DNA from: Kiritimatiellia bacterium
GTDB lineage: Bacteria; Verrucomicrobiota; Kiritimatiellia; RFP12; UBA3636
Length of the DNA: 12,953 nt
Direction: 5' to 3'
NCBI GenBank assembly: GCA_016295275.1
Contig: JAEDLN010000046.1
Location: 1-12,953, forward strand
In this document: piece by piece, positions 1 through 7,668 of the stretch
How positions within the stretch are numbered: position 1 is the stretch's first letter
Layout: every line of letters starts with the position of its first letter
Translations under genes and position numbers: made by a program
The notes under the pieces: model-generated
Seen by the model: the letters and a program-made list of their open reading frames with translations, nothing else
Databases searched by the model: none
Told to the model about the DNA's origin: nothing

Positions 1-8
1 CGCCGATG

Positions 9-105
9 GCGCGGCGGCGCGATGGGGACATCGCGCCCTACCGCCATGCCGCACGGGTGATGCGCACGGCGACGGGAGACGGGCGGGGCGCACGGCGAGG
101 GGGCA
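9..105. repeat. Dispersed GC-rich hairpin repeat, copy 1
   Basis: Bases 9-46 are identical to 7871-7908 (38 bases). Two more identical blocks follow in the same order: 61-75 equals 7923-7937, and 93-105 equals 7981-7993. This copy is shorter because it lacks about 26 bases found between the later blocks of the other copy. The core is a perfect inverted repeat: arm GGCGCGATG at 16-24, loop GGGA, arm CATCGCGCC at 29-37. It resembles repetitive extragenic palindromes. No transposase is associated with it in this window. Confidence 0.8.
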
Positions 106-106
106 T

Positions 107-132
107 GGGCAACGGGACCGGGCAACGGGACC
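107..132. repeat. Two tandem copies of a 13-base unit
   Basis: The unit GGGCAACGGGACC occurs at 107-119 and again at 120-132 without a gap. It is flanked by partial copies: GGGCAT at 101-106 and GGGCAC at 133-138. It lies directly next to the dispersed repeat copy and may be a slippage product of the G-rich spacer. Confidence 0.8.
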
Positions 133-173
133 GGGCACGGGGGCGCGGGGTGGAGGTGCGGTGTTACGCGGGG

Positions 174-419
174 TTAGGATTTTTTCCGGGAGAGGAAACG
201 CGTCTGCAAGAGTGTCAAAGCGGTGCCGAGAAGGATTGCGAGAAATGCGAGAGCGGTACCGGCGAATCCGTCCACATGTTGTGCGGCCGCCCAACCGGCG
301 CACAAGAAGCAGAGCAGTGCGACGAGGGCGGAAAAGCCTTTTGGGAAAAGAAATTCGATCGCAAAGAACAAGAGGCCTCCCAAGAGGAGACGGACATAGG
401 TATCCATGTTTCGATCCAT
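174..419 (-). CDS. Small three-helix membrane protein, hypothetical (81 aa)
   Basis: I do not recognise a family. The protein is 81 residues and almost wholly hydrophobic, with three likely membrane segments at about residues 8-25, 28-46 and 52-71. It ends in a basic tail (RFLSRKKS) that would be cytoplasmic by the positive-inside rule. Its ATG overlaps the stop of the MoxR gene as TAATG, sharing the A at 419, which points to translational coupling and supports that it is a real gene. A second ATG at 407 (residue 5) could also serve. It is the last gene of the unit and is followed by the GC-rich spacer. A role as membrane partner or anchor for the MoxR ATPase is an inference from position only. 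Confidence 0.7.
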   Translation of the reverse strand: MDRNMDTYVRLLLGGLLFFAIEFLFPKGFSALVALLCFLCAGWAAAQHVDGFAGTALAFLAILLGTALTLLQTRFLSRKKS

Positions 420-1384
420 TACGGAACGGGTGTCGCGGCGAGGATTTCTCGAATGATTTTTTCGGCTGTCATATCGCGTGCTTCCGCCTCGTAGGAGAGT
501 TGGATACGGTGTCGCAGGACATCCGGGGCGATTTCTTTGACATCTTGCGGCGTCGCATAGGCACGTCCATGCAGAAGAGCATTGGCGCGTGCCGCCAGAT
601 TGAGATTGATGCTGGCGCGCGGAGAAGCGCCGAGATCGATGAATCCGGCGAGATTCCGGAGTCCGTGTTTTTCCGGTTCGCGGGTAGCGAAGACGAGATC
701 GAGGATGTAATCGGCGACCTTTTCATCGCAGTAGATGTCATCCAGCACGTCACGGAATTTAGCGAGATCGGACGTTTGGAGGACGGCATTGACTGCAGGC
801 GGGGTCTTTTGCGAGAAGCGTTTCATGATCCGCAGTTCGTCTTCACGGGACGGCATCGGGACGATGACCTTGAAGAGGAATCGATCGACCTGCGCTTCCG
901 GGAGCGGGTAGGTTCCTTCCTGTTCGATCGGGTTTTGGGTTGCGAGGACCAGGAACGGTTCGGGAAGCGGGAAGGTATCGTCGCCGATTGTCACTTGCCG
1001 TTCCTGCATCGCTTCGAGGAGGGCGGACTGGACCTTTGCCGGGGCGCGGTTGATTTCGTCCGCGAGCAGGAGATTTGTAAAGACGGGGCCCTTCTTAGCG
1101 GAGAAGGAGCCGTCCTTTTGGTTGAAGATTTGGGTTCCGGTCACATCGGCGGGGAGCAGATCCGGCGTAAAGGAGATTCGGTGGAATTCTGCTCCGATCG
1201 CGGTGGCGAGGGTTCGGACGAGGGTTGTTTTGGCGATTCCGGGGACACCTTCCAGGAGGACATGACCGCGGCAGATGAGAGCAATCAGAAGCCGATCCAG
1301 AATCTTTTCTTGTCCAACGACGACATGTCCGACTTCGAGGCGAAGCCGTTCGAACTGTTCGGAAATTTCCTTGAGGTCATTCAT
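419..1384 (-). CDS. MoxR-family AAA+ ATPase
   Basis: This is a 321-residue AAA+ ATPase of the MoxR family, which act as chaperone-like ATPases in assembly or maturation of cell-envelope and metalloprotein complexes. Walker A is GVPGIAKTT at residues 46-54, Walker B LLLADEIN at 105-112, sensor 1 ATQNP at 148-152 and the sensor 2 motif GASPRASI at 252-259, with the family lid domain at the C terminus. Length is typical. I chose the ATG at 1384, which starts MNDLKEISEQ as family members do; the frame stays open to 1450, but that extension has no family likeness. No Shine-Dalgarno site is visible. It lies 93 bases after ileS and overlaps the next small membrane gene by one base. The DUF58 and VWA-domain genes that usually accompany MoxR are absent here. 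Confidence 0.95.
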   Translation of the reverse strand: MNDLKEISEQFERLRLEVGHVVVGQEKILDRLLIALICRGHVLLEGVPGIAKTTLVRTLATAIGAEFHRISFTPDLLPADVTGTQIFNQKDGSFSAKKGPVFTNLLLADEINRAPAKVQSALLEAMQERQVTIGDDTFPLPEPFLVLATQNPIEQEGTYPLPEAQVDRFLFKVIVPMPSREDELRIMKRFSQKTPPAVNAVLQTSDLAKFRDVLDDIYCDEKVADYILDLVFATREPEKHGLRNLAGFIDLGASPRASINLNLAARANALLHGRAYATPQDVKEIAPDVLRHRIQLSYEAEARDMTAEKIIREILAATPVP

Positions 1385-1433
1385 AGCAGAAACAAAAGAA
1401 ACGAATGGGGATTGAATTGCCAATGGACGGAAG

Positions 1434-1467
1434 ACCATCGCCGCGGGCAATTCCGGGCGGCGATGGT
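1434..1467. repeat. Perfect 11-base inverted repeat between ileS and the MoxR gene
   Basis: The arm ACCATCGCCGC at 1434-1444 pairs perfectly with GCGGCGATGGT at 1457-1467, with a 12-base loop. It begins 10 bases after the ileS stop on the transcribed strand. There is no T-run after it on the minus strand, so it is not a standard intrinsic terminator. It could protect or process the mRNA end, or attenuate transcription into the MoxR gene. Confidence 0.7.
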
Positions 1468-1477
1468 GGGGGGGCGA

Positions 1478-4400
1478 TCAAGCCGTCGTTGCGGGCAGGA
1501 TCCGGATTTGAGCCGCATGGCCGTTCAGATCGGCCGAGGTGGCGGTTTCCGGGATCGACTCGACGAACGCGAGGCTGACGCCGAGGGTTTCGGACTTGAC
1601 GTAGTCGGCGAAGGATTGGATTGCGGAGGCGGCCTCCGCGTCGGTTTTGACGAGAATTTCGATTCGTTGCGTCACTTCGAAACCGGATTCCTTTCGGAGG
1701 TTCTGGATCGAGGAGACGCATTCGCGGGCGATGCCTTCGGCGGTCAATTCGGGGGTTAGGGCCGTATCGAGGGCGACGGTGACGGCCCCTTCGTTCACGA
1801 CGGAGAGACCGGCCTTTTCTTCGCGGGCGATAAGGATTTCATCGGCACCGAGTGTGATGGGACCCTTTCCGTCGGCGGGGGTGATTTCGATGGTATTGCC
1901 GGAGAGGATGGGTGCGAGCTGCGCGGGCGTCAGCTTGACGATTTCGGCGGAAACCGCCTTCATGCGCGGACCGAGTTTTGCGCCCAGCACCTTGAAGTTT
2001 GCCTTGGCGTGGAGGGAGACGAAGCGCGATTCGTCTTCGGCGAATTCGACGGATTTCACATTCAGTTCATCGGCGATGACAGGAGCCATTGGCGCGAGGC
2101 GGTTGGCGAATCCGGGTTCGGCGCAAACGACGACGGCGCGCGCGAGCGGCTGGCGCACCTTGAGGTTCTTCTGTTTGCGGAGGTTATGACCGAGTCGGAC
2201 GGCGAGCTGGGCGGTTGCCATGCGGGCTTCAAGCGCAGCGTCGCGTGCGGCGGCGTTGGCGGTCGGGAATTCGCACAGATGGACGGATTCGGGCATATCG
2301 GGCGAGCGCAGATTGCGGTAGATGGCCTCGGCGATAAACGGCGTAAACGGGGCGGCGATTTTGGAGAGCTGCAGCAAGACGTACCGCAAGGTGCGATAGG
2401 CGTGGTGCTTGTCGGCGTCGTTCGAGGATTTCCAGAAACGGCGGCGCGAGCGGCGGATATACCAGTTGGTCAGGTTGTCGATGAAATCGAGGAACGGGCG
2501 CACGGACTTTTGCAGATCGTAGCGATCCATCGCGTCTGTGACATTGGCGATCAGCGTTTCGAGCGAAGAGACGATCCAGCGATCGAGTTCGTTATCGGAA
2601 TCGGGTTCATGGACGGCGTCCTCGTACCAATTGTCGATATTGGCGTAGGTGACGAAGAACGAGTAAGCGTTCCACCACGGGATCAAGAGATCGCGCAGCA
2701 CCTGGCGGACGCCGGACTCGGAGAAGCGCAAGTTTTCGGCGCGAACGACGGGTGATGCGATCAGATAGAGACGGAGAGCATCGGCACCATAGGTGGTGAT
2801 GATATTCGTCGGATCGGGATAGTTCTTGAGGCGCTTGGACATTTTCTTGCCGTCTTCGGCAAGAATCAGACCGCTCACGACGACATTTTTATACGGCGAC
2901 TTTCCGAAGATGCAAGTACCGAGCACCATCAGCGTGTAGAACCAGCCGCGGGTCTGATCGAGACCCTCTGCGATAAAATCTGCGGGATAGAACGAATCGA
3001 GTTCGTCTTTGCGTTCGAACGGGTAATGTTGCTGGGCGTAGGGCATGGAGCCGGATTCGAACCAGCAGTCGAGCACCTCGGGCGTACGGTGGTAGGTTTT
3101 GCCGTCGCGGCGGATTACGATTTTATCAAGGAAGTGTTTATGGAGATCGGTCACCTTTTCGCCGGAGAGGGCTTCGAGTTCGGCGGCGGAGCCCACGCAG
3201 ATCATATCGGAAGGATCGTCGTCGCAGATCCAGACCGGCAAGCAGGAGCCCCAGAACCGGTTGCGGGAGATATTCCAATCGCGTGCTTCGCGGAGCCAAT
3301 TTCCGAACCGTTTTTCACCGACATAGGCGGGCGTCCAGTGGACGGTATCGTTGTTTGCGGCGAGTTTTTCGTGGAGATCTTCGACGCGGACGTACCAGGC
3401 GTCGATTGCGCGGTAGATCAGCGGCGTATCGGTACGGTCGCAGAACGGGTAGGAGTGTGTGATGGTTGCCTGGTGGACGAGTTTGCCTTCGGCCTTCAGG
3501 CGTTTGATGATATCCTTGTCGCAATCCTTGCAGAATCGGCCCTCGTATTCGGGGATCTGAGCGGTAAAGTTGCAGGAAGAATCGAGCGGATCGACGAAAG
3601 CCGTCATGCCATTGGCGCGGCAGACGCGGAAATCGTCTTCGCCGTAGGCGGGGGCGATATGCACGAGACCGACGCCGTCGTCAGTCGAGACATAGTCGTC
3701 GTTGAGAACGCGGAATGCGCCGTTTGCGGCTTCGGATGCGAAGTACGGAAAGAGCGGCTCATAGGTCCATCCCTTGAGTTCGGAACCCTTGAACGACGCT
3801 ACGATTTCGCGATCGGCCTCTTTCGGGAAGATGGTTTTGAGGCGAGCTTCCGCGAGGACATAGCAGGCGCGGGCGGGATCGGAGAGATCGCGCACGACGA
3901 CATAGTCGATTGCGGCGCCGGCGCAGACGGCGAGGTTTTCGGGTAGCGTCCAAGGCGTTGTCGTCCAGATCAGCAAATAGGTCGTACCCCAAGCGGCGTC
4001 GGCGCCGGAGAGGACCTTCAGGCGGCATGTAACGGTCGGATCCTGGACATCCTTGTAGTTGGAACCGGCCTCGAAGTTGGAGAGCGGGGTATTGAGTTTC
4101 CAGGAGTAGGGCATGATGCGGTGGGATTTATAGATCCGGCCCTGATCCCAGAGTTGTTTAAAGGCCCACCAGACGCTTTCCATGAATTCGAAATTCATGG
4201 TTTTGTAGTCGTGATCGAAATCGACCCAGCGACCGATTCGGGTAACGGTTTTGCGCCATTCGGACACGTAACGCAAGACCATCGAGCGGCATTGTTCGTT
4301 GAAGGTATCGACGCCGAGTTTTTGGATTTCGTGGACACCGGAGACGCCGAGGGCGTCTTGCGCGAGGGCCTCGATGGGAAGACCGTGCGTATCCCAGCCG

Positions 4401-4648
4401 AAGCGGCGTTCGACGTGATGGCCGCGCATGGTTTGATAGCGCGGGATGATGTCTTTGATGGTACAGGTCAGCAAGTGGCCGTAGTGCGGCAGACCGGTCG
4501 CGAAGGGGGGGCCGTCGAAGAAGACGAAATCGGGTTTTCCTTCGGATTGGCGGAGGGACTTCTTGAAGGTATCGTTTTTCTGCCAGAAATCGAGGACTTC
4601 GGTTTCGACCTTGTCGAAATCAACTTTATTGGATACGGGTGCGAACAT
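1478..4648 (-). CDS. ileS: Isoleucyl-tRNA synthetase, type 2 (eukaryotic-like)
   Basis: This 1056-residue class I synthetase charges tRNA-Ile with isoleucine in the cytoplasm. The HIGH signature is HYGH at residues 55-58 inside PPFATGLPHYGH, and the KMSKR loop is at 602-606. The CP1 editing domain is intact, with WTTTPWTLP at 228-236 and GLVHIAPAYGEDD near 327-339; WNISRNRFWG lies at 458-467. The anticodon-binding region begins near DNLTNWYIRRSRRRFW (about 724-739). Wording of the motifs and the long C-terminal region without a zinc finger fit type 2 IleRS, the kind shared with eukaryotes and often insensitive to mupirocin. I chose ATG 4648 (MFAPVSNKVDF); the frame is open to 4858, but that part is proline/serine-rich and overlaps tsaB. 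No Shine-Dalgarno site is visible. It follows tsaB by 52 bases. Confidence 0.97.
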   Translation of the reverse strand: MFAPVSNKVDFDKVETEVLDFWQKNDTFKKSLRQSEGKPDFVFFDGPPFATGLPHYGHLLTCTIKDIIPRYQTMRGHHVERRFGWDTHGLPIEALAQDALGVSGVHEIQKLGVDTFNEQCRSMVLRYVSEWRKTVTRIGRWVDFDHDYKTMNFEFMESVWWAFKQLWDQGRIYKSHRIMPYSWKLNTPLSNFEAGSNYKDVQDPTVTCRLKVLSGADAAWGTTYLLIWTTTPWTLPENLAVCAGAAIDYVVVRDLSDPARACYVLAEARLKTIFPKEADREIVASFKGSELKGWTYEPLFPYFASEAANGAFRVLNDDYVSTDDGVGLVHIAPAYGEDDFRVCRANGMTAFVDPLDSSCNFTAQIPEYEGRFCKDCDKDIIKRLKAEGKLVHQATITHSYPFCDRTDTPLIYRAIDAWYVRVEDLHEKLAANNDTVHWTPAYVGEKRFGNWLREARDWNISRNRFWGSCLPVWICDDDPSDMICVGSAAELEALSGEKVTDLHKHFLDKIVIRRDGKTYHRTPEVLDCWFESGSMPYAQQHYPFERKDELDSFYPADFIAEGLDQTRGWFYTLMVLGTCIFGKSPYKNVVVSGLILAEDGKKMSKRLKNYPDPTNIITTYGADALRLYLIASPVVRAENLRFSESGVRQVLRDLLIPWWNAYSFFVTYANIDNWYEDAVHEPDSDNELDRWIVSSLETLIANVTDAMDRYDLQKSVRPFLDFIDNLTNWYIRRSRRRFWKSSNDADKHHAYRTLRYVLLQLSKIAAPFTPFIAEAIYRNLRSPDMPESVHLCEFPTANAAARDAALEARMATAQLAVRLGHNLRKQKNLKVRQPLARAVVVCAEPGFANRLAPMAPVIADELNVKSVEFAEDESRFVSLHAKANFKVLGAKLGPRMKAVSAEIVKLTPAQLAPILSGNTIEITPADGKGPITLGADEILIAREEKAGLSVVNEGAVTVALDTALTPELTAEGIARECVSSIQNLRKESGFEVTQRIEILVKTDAEAASAIQSFADYVKSETLGVSLAFVESIPETATSADLNGHAAQIRILPATTA

Positions 4649-4666
4649 AGGGTAGAGCGTCAGCTG

Positions 4667-4683
4667 GGATCGAAAGACGATCC
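4667..4683. repeat. Short hairpin in the tsaB-ileS gap
   Basis: GGATCG at 4667-4672 and CGATCC at 4678-4683 form a perfect 6-base stem with a 5-base loop, placed 18 bases ahead of the ileS start codon. On the plus strand it is followed by a T-rich stretch, but there is no plus-strand gene for it to terminate. On the transcribed strand it would sit in the ileS leader. No T-box or other riboswitch pattern is evident. Confidence 0.4.
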
Positions 4684-4700
4684 GTTTTGATTGATTTGGG

Positions 4701-5426
4701 TTAAGGGGAAGGAGCGCCGAAGACGGCGGGATGCAGGTAAATGGGATCGGCGTTTGGGTTGTAGAGTCCGGCGAGTGCGAGGGCGGCGATACCATTGGCA
4801 TCGGCGTGTGCGGGCAGCGCCTGCGGAAAGAGGGGGGCAAGGCGGACCGGATCGGCAAGAAGGATGGGGGCGGCGTCCGGGTTTTGCGCGAGAGCCGTCA
4901 GTTCTGCGACAGGCGGCAGGGGATCCTGACCGGGCTTTGCCTCGGTTCGGGAGTAGAGACGGATATCTTGAGCCGTATGGACGAGGGAGGTGGGATCGTC
5001 CGGCTCTGTAAAGCACCAGATATGGCTATGGCGGGCATCACCAAGGACACGGATCGGGCGGGGGGCGCCGGGGTTTGCAGAGCGGTAGGCGTAGGCGGCT
5101 GCTGCGGCGGAGTTGACGCCGACGACAGGGATATGCCGGGGCGCGGCGAGACCGCGCAGGAGGGCGAGGGCGGCGCGGATTCCGGAGAAGGAGCCGGGAC
5201 CGACGCCGACGGCGAAAGCGGACAAATCGTCGGGAGTGGCGTTGGCCTGATGCAGGAGGCGTTCAACGAGCGGGTATGCATCGCCGCATCCATCGGCCTC
5301 GTCTTGCAAGAATGCCCGGCATCGAACAAGATCGGGGGAGATGGCGTGCCCGACGGGGGGCAGCGCGTCTACCTCGTAGAGTGCCGCGGAGGCGGCTTTG
5401 GCGGAACGTTCGATGGCGAGAAGCAT
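4701..5426 (-). CDS. tsaB: tRNA threonylcarbamoyladenosine biosynthesis protein TsaB
   Basis: This 241-residue protein belongs to the ASKHA-fold TsaB family, the partner of TsaD in transferring the threonylcarbamoyl group to A37 of ANN-decoding tRNAs (t6A). The N terminus MLLAIERSAKAAS fits the family's LAIDTS-like start. The hallmark GVGPGSFSGIRAALALLRGLA-type motif spans about residues 74-94. GDARHSHIWC at 129-138 fits the family's DAR region, and DPIYLHPA near 227-234 resembles the usual C-terminal LYLRPP-like motif. Length is typical. It starts 29 bases after the dynamin-like gene and ends 52 bases before ileS. No Shine-Dalgarno site is visible. tsaC, tsaD and tsaE are not in the window. 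A TsaD paralogue is unlikely, because the metal-binding histidines of TsaD are absent. Confidence 0.92.
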   Translation of the reverse strand: MLLAIERSAKAASAALYEVDALPPVGHAISPDLVRCRAFLQDEADGCGDAYPLVERLLHQANATPDDLSAFAVGVGPGSFSGIRAALALLRGLAAPRHIPVVGVNSAAAAAYAYRSANPGAPRPIRVLGDARHSHIWCFTEPDDPTSLVHTAQDIRLYSRTEAKPGQDPLPPVAELTALAQNPDAAPILLADPVRLAPLFPQALPAHADANGIAALALAGLYNPNADPIYLHPAVFGAPSP

Positions 5427-5455
5427 GGCGGGGAGGATGTTCAGGGAACGGAAAT

Positions 5456-6808
5456 TCAGGGAGATGTTTGTTTGCTCAGTTCATCGCAAATAGCGGGAAG
5501 TCTCGAGCGGAGGATTCCGGCGAGGTTTCGGATTTGCAGGGAATCGAAGATTCCGGGCGAGGTTCCGGCTTGGATTTGTCGCACGCAGTCATCTTTTATT
5601 TCATTCCATCGAGCTTGAAGGCTATCCAAATGGAAATCGGCGGAGTGGCGGAATGCGCCTAGGAAGAGTTCGTTCGGGTGCGTCACGAGGGCTCGTTTTT
5701 TTCGGTAAAAGCTCCAGACGCAAAAACCGGAAAGAACGGAGCAGAGCAAGAGCAGGAGGCAGGCGGCTCCGATCCAAAAACGAAGACCTGACAGTTCGAC
5801 GGAGCGGCTATAGGCGTAGAAGGCGGCGCCGGACACTCCGAGCAGCAGGATACTCAAGAGAATGCGCAAGAGGACATGGCCGAAAAGGAGGCATTTCGCA
5901 CGCAGGAGGACTTTGGCTTGAACGAGCAATCGCGTGAAATCGTTTTCGATGCCGGCGAAGATGGCATTGATACGGCTTTGCCCGGCCGAGGAGATGCTAT
6001 TGAGGAGGGCCGCGTGTTGCCGATCGAAGGAATCGAGTGGAATCCGGGCGGAGATTCGCGTATCGGGCGATTCGGTGAAAACGGCGGAAATTTGCGGAAT
6101 ATCCTTTGTTTTGAGCATTCGGCCGAGATTCCAGCAGAGCGTTCCATAGGCGCGTGCGTAATCGTCCATCGAATCGAGCGTATCGGCCTTATTGAGGAGG
6201 ACGCGCAGTTTGTATTCGCAGCCTTGGAGGCTTTGGGAGAGGACTTCGACGGCTTCGCTGGTGGTTCCGGGTTTTTCCGGGTCGAAAAGGAAGAGGACGA
6301 GATCGGAGATTTCGACGAGGGCGCGGACGGCGGCCGGGAAATTGTAGAGACGTGAGTTGGTATGGGCGGGGGCGTCGATCATTCCCGGGGAATCGAGGAA
6401 ATTGCGGTCGCGCAGTTTTTCCCGGTTCCGCACCTTGACGGTGAAATGGGAAAGAAAATCGGGGCCGAGGGCTCGAAGGACGGAGAATTCCTTAGGGGCA
6501 ACGCCAAGAGCGGCGGGGCCGGTGTAATCGTTTTCGTTTTCTCCGTAGAGGAGCAGGGTGAAGCCGTCATCGGTCGGTGCCACGCCCGTATTTTGGATCG
6601 GTGGGCTATCGAGGAGGGAGTTGATAAAGGAGGATTTTCCCGAGGAGTGGTTACCGAGCAGGAGAATCGTCGGTTTTCCGCTTGCCGTGACACCGGTCCG
6701 GCGGAATGCATAACCGGATTTTTTGGCGAGAGAGCGGAAGGTTTCGTAAAGCGCATCGAGGCGCTTTTCCAGATCTTCTTTTGTCGCTTTTGCGGAATGG
6801 AACAGCAT
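5456..6808 (-). CDS. Dynamin/EHD-like membrane GTPase
   Basis: This is a 450-residue GTPase with a full set of nucleotide-binding motifs: G1 GNHSSGKS at residues 52-59, a G2-type threonine in APTDDGFT (Thr79), G3 DSPGMID at 139-145 and G4 NKAD at 206-209. The GKSSFIN pattern and the DSPG form resemble bacterial dynamin-like and EHD-type GTPases, which bind and remodel membranes. Two strongly hydrophobic segments at about 308-332 and 343-367 form a likely membrane hairpin, with a helical C-terminal part after it. The N-terminal 40 residues are charged and probably helical. GGAAG lies 7 bases before the ATG, the only hint of a ribosome site among the ten genes. It opens the unit that continues with tsaB and ileS. 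Substrate and precise role cannot be told from the sequence. Confidence 0.85.
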   Translation of the reverse strand: MLFHSAKATKEDLEKRLDALYETFRSLAKKSGYAFRRTGVTASGKPTILLLGNHSSGKSSFINSLLDSPPIQNTGVAPTDDGFTLLLYGENENDYTGPAALGVAPKEFSVLRALGPDFLSHFTVKVRNREKLRDRNFLDSPGMIDAPAHTNSRLYNFPAAVRALVEISDLVLFLFDPEKPGTTSEAVEVLSQSLQGCEYKLRVLLNKADTLDSMDDYARAYGTLCWNLGRMLKTKDIPQISAVFTESPDTRISARIPLDSFDRQHAALLNSISSAGQSRINAIFAGIENDFTRLLVQAKVLLRAKCLLFGHVLLRILLSILLLGVSGAAFYAYSRSVELSGLRFWIGAACLLLLLCSVLSGFCVWSFYRKKRALVTHPNELFLGAFRHSADFHLDSLQARWNEIKDDCVRQIQAGTSPGIFDSLQIRNLAGILRSRLPAICDELSKQTSP

Positions 6809-6846
6809 GGCGATACTTCCGGTTATGGGGTGAATGCGGGCGTGGA

Positions 6847-6886
6847 AAAGAAAAAGCGGAGGCCGGAGAGTCAGCTCCCGGTCTCC
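6847..6886 (-). terminator. Intrinsic terminator after adk
   Basis: On the minus strand the arms GGAGACCGGGAG and CTCTCCGGCCTCC form an imperfect stem, with GGAG/CTCC and CCGG/CCGG paired around one mismatch and one bulged base. The loop is CTGA. The stem is followed directly by a T-rich run (GCTTTTTCTTTTCC). It starts about 95 bases after the adk stop, so adk is probably its own transcription unit and the dynamin-like gene needs its own start. Confidence 0.7.
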
Positions 6887-6981
6887 TGTGCCGTTGGGAT
6901 GGGGGCAACGGAACGATATGGGGCGACGACGCCGACCGGCCGCCCGTTTTTGGGGGGCAACCGGGCGACCATCGTTTTCCC

Positions 6982-7611
6982 TTATTTGCAGGCGTTGAAG
7001 ACGGCATCGGCAACGACGGCGGCGTCTTGCGAGCCATCGATTGCGACGACCTTATCGGCCTTGCGGTAGAAATCGATTACGGGGGCTGTCGAGGTTTCGT
7101 ACACCTCGAGGCGGTGGCGAATGGTAGCGGGCTGATCTTCGGCTCCGCACGCATCGCAGATACCTTCCTTTTTGGGAGGGAGATTCTTGACGTGATAACC
7201 GGCACCGCATTTGGGGCAGACGCGACGGCCGCCCATGCGTTCGAGGAGGATTTCCTGCGGGGCGTCGATGAGGACGGCGCATTTGACGATTGCGTCATTG
7301 TCCTTCGCGAGCGTTTCGAGCGCTTCGGCCTGTGCCAGCGTTCTGGGGAAGCCGTCGAAGAAGAGGGTCGTGTCGGAGGCTGTTTCGGCGAGAAGTTCGG
7401 CAATCATCTTGCAGAGAACGGCATCGGGGACGAGACCGCCTGCCTTCATGTAACCTTCGGCTTCGACACCGGCGGGCGTTTTGCGGGCGACGGCGTCGCG
7501 AAGCATGGCACCGGTGGAAACATGGCGGGCGTTCAATTTGGGGGCGACGGCACCGGCGGCGGTGCCTTTTCCGGCGCCGGGAGCGCCGAGGAAAATGATA
7601 ATTTTCTTCAT
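6982..7611 (-). CDS. adk: Adenylate kinase with zinc-type lid
   Basis: This 209-residue cytoplasmic enzyme interconverts AMP plus ATP with two ADP. The P-loop is GAPGAGKGT at residues 9-17, the AMP-binding STGAMLR lies at 32-38 and DGFPRT at 86-91. The lid carries four cysteines as CPKC (132-135) and CDAC (152-155), the zinc-binding form of the long-lid adenylate kinases. I chose ATG 7611 (MKKIIIFLGAPGAGKGT); the frame remains open to 7893, but that part is Arg/Pro-rich spacer translation and covers the promoter. A promoter lies 29-57 bases upstream and a terminator follows, so it appears to be transcribed alone. No Shine-Dalgarno site is visible. Confidence 0.97.
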   Translation of the reverse strand: MKKIIIFLGAPGAGKGTAAGAVAPKLNARHVSTGAMLRDAVARKTPAGVEAEGYMKAGGLVPDAVLCKMIAELLAETASDTTLFFDGFPRTLAQAEALETLAKDNDAIVKCAVLIDAPQEILLERMGGRRVCPKCGAGYHVKNLPPKKEGICDACGAEDQPATIRHRLEVYETSTAPVIDFYRKADKVVAIDGSQDAAVVADAVFNACK

Positions 7612-7639
7612 ATTCTTACGTTGGTATGGTGTGGCTTTG

Positions 7640-7668
7640 ATTCTATCAGTTTTCGCGCGCACGAGCAA
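7640..7668 (-). promoter_or_regulatory. Probable sigma-70-type promoter for adk
   Basis: On the minus strand TTGCTC (7663-7668) and TAGAAT (7640-7645) are separated by exactly 17 bases. The -10 box matches five of six consensus bases and the -35 box three of six. Transcription would begin near 7633, giving a leader of about 20 bases before the adk ATG at 7611. It is in the only AT-richer part of an otherwise very GC-rich spacer. Confidence 0.6.

Larger units (their letters stand above)
1..173. other. GC-rich gene-free spacer after the last gene of the unit
   Basis: This stretch follows the stop of the 81-residue membrane protein gene and has no credible coding sequence. The frames that cross it are open only because AT-rich stop codons are rare in it, and their translations are Arg/Gly/Ala-rich. 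It contains one copy of the dispersed hairpin repeat (9-105) and a small tandem repeat (107-132). No hairpin followed by a T-run is visible on the minus strand, so the way transcription ends here is unknown. Confidence 0.75.

Noticed and set aside
1395..1423. Possible promoter before the MoxR gene (TTGGCA as -35 box)
   Set aside because: The sequence 17 bases downstream is TTCTTT, a poor -10 box.
1385..1450. N-terminal extension of the MoxR gene by 22 codons
   Set aside because: It runs through the intergenic hairpin and has no likeness to MoxR N termini; MNDLKEISEQ is the usual form.
161..1759. A 532-codon plus-strand open frame opposite the MoxR gene
   Set aside because: It lies antisense to a well-supported gene, has no recognisable motif and is rich in Gly, Asp, Glu and Arg. 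This is expected from the reverse of codon-biased coding sequence.
4649..4858. N-terminal extension of ileS by 70 codons
   Set aside because: It overlaps tsaB and is Pro/Ser-rich; IleRS begins naturally at MFAPVSNKVDF.
6822..6850. Possible promoter for the dynamin-like gene (CATAAC as -10 box)
   Set aside because: No acceptable -35 box at 16-18 bases; a start must exist after the adk terminator, but I cannot place it.
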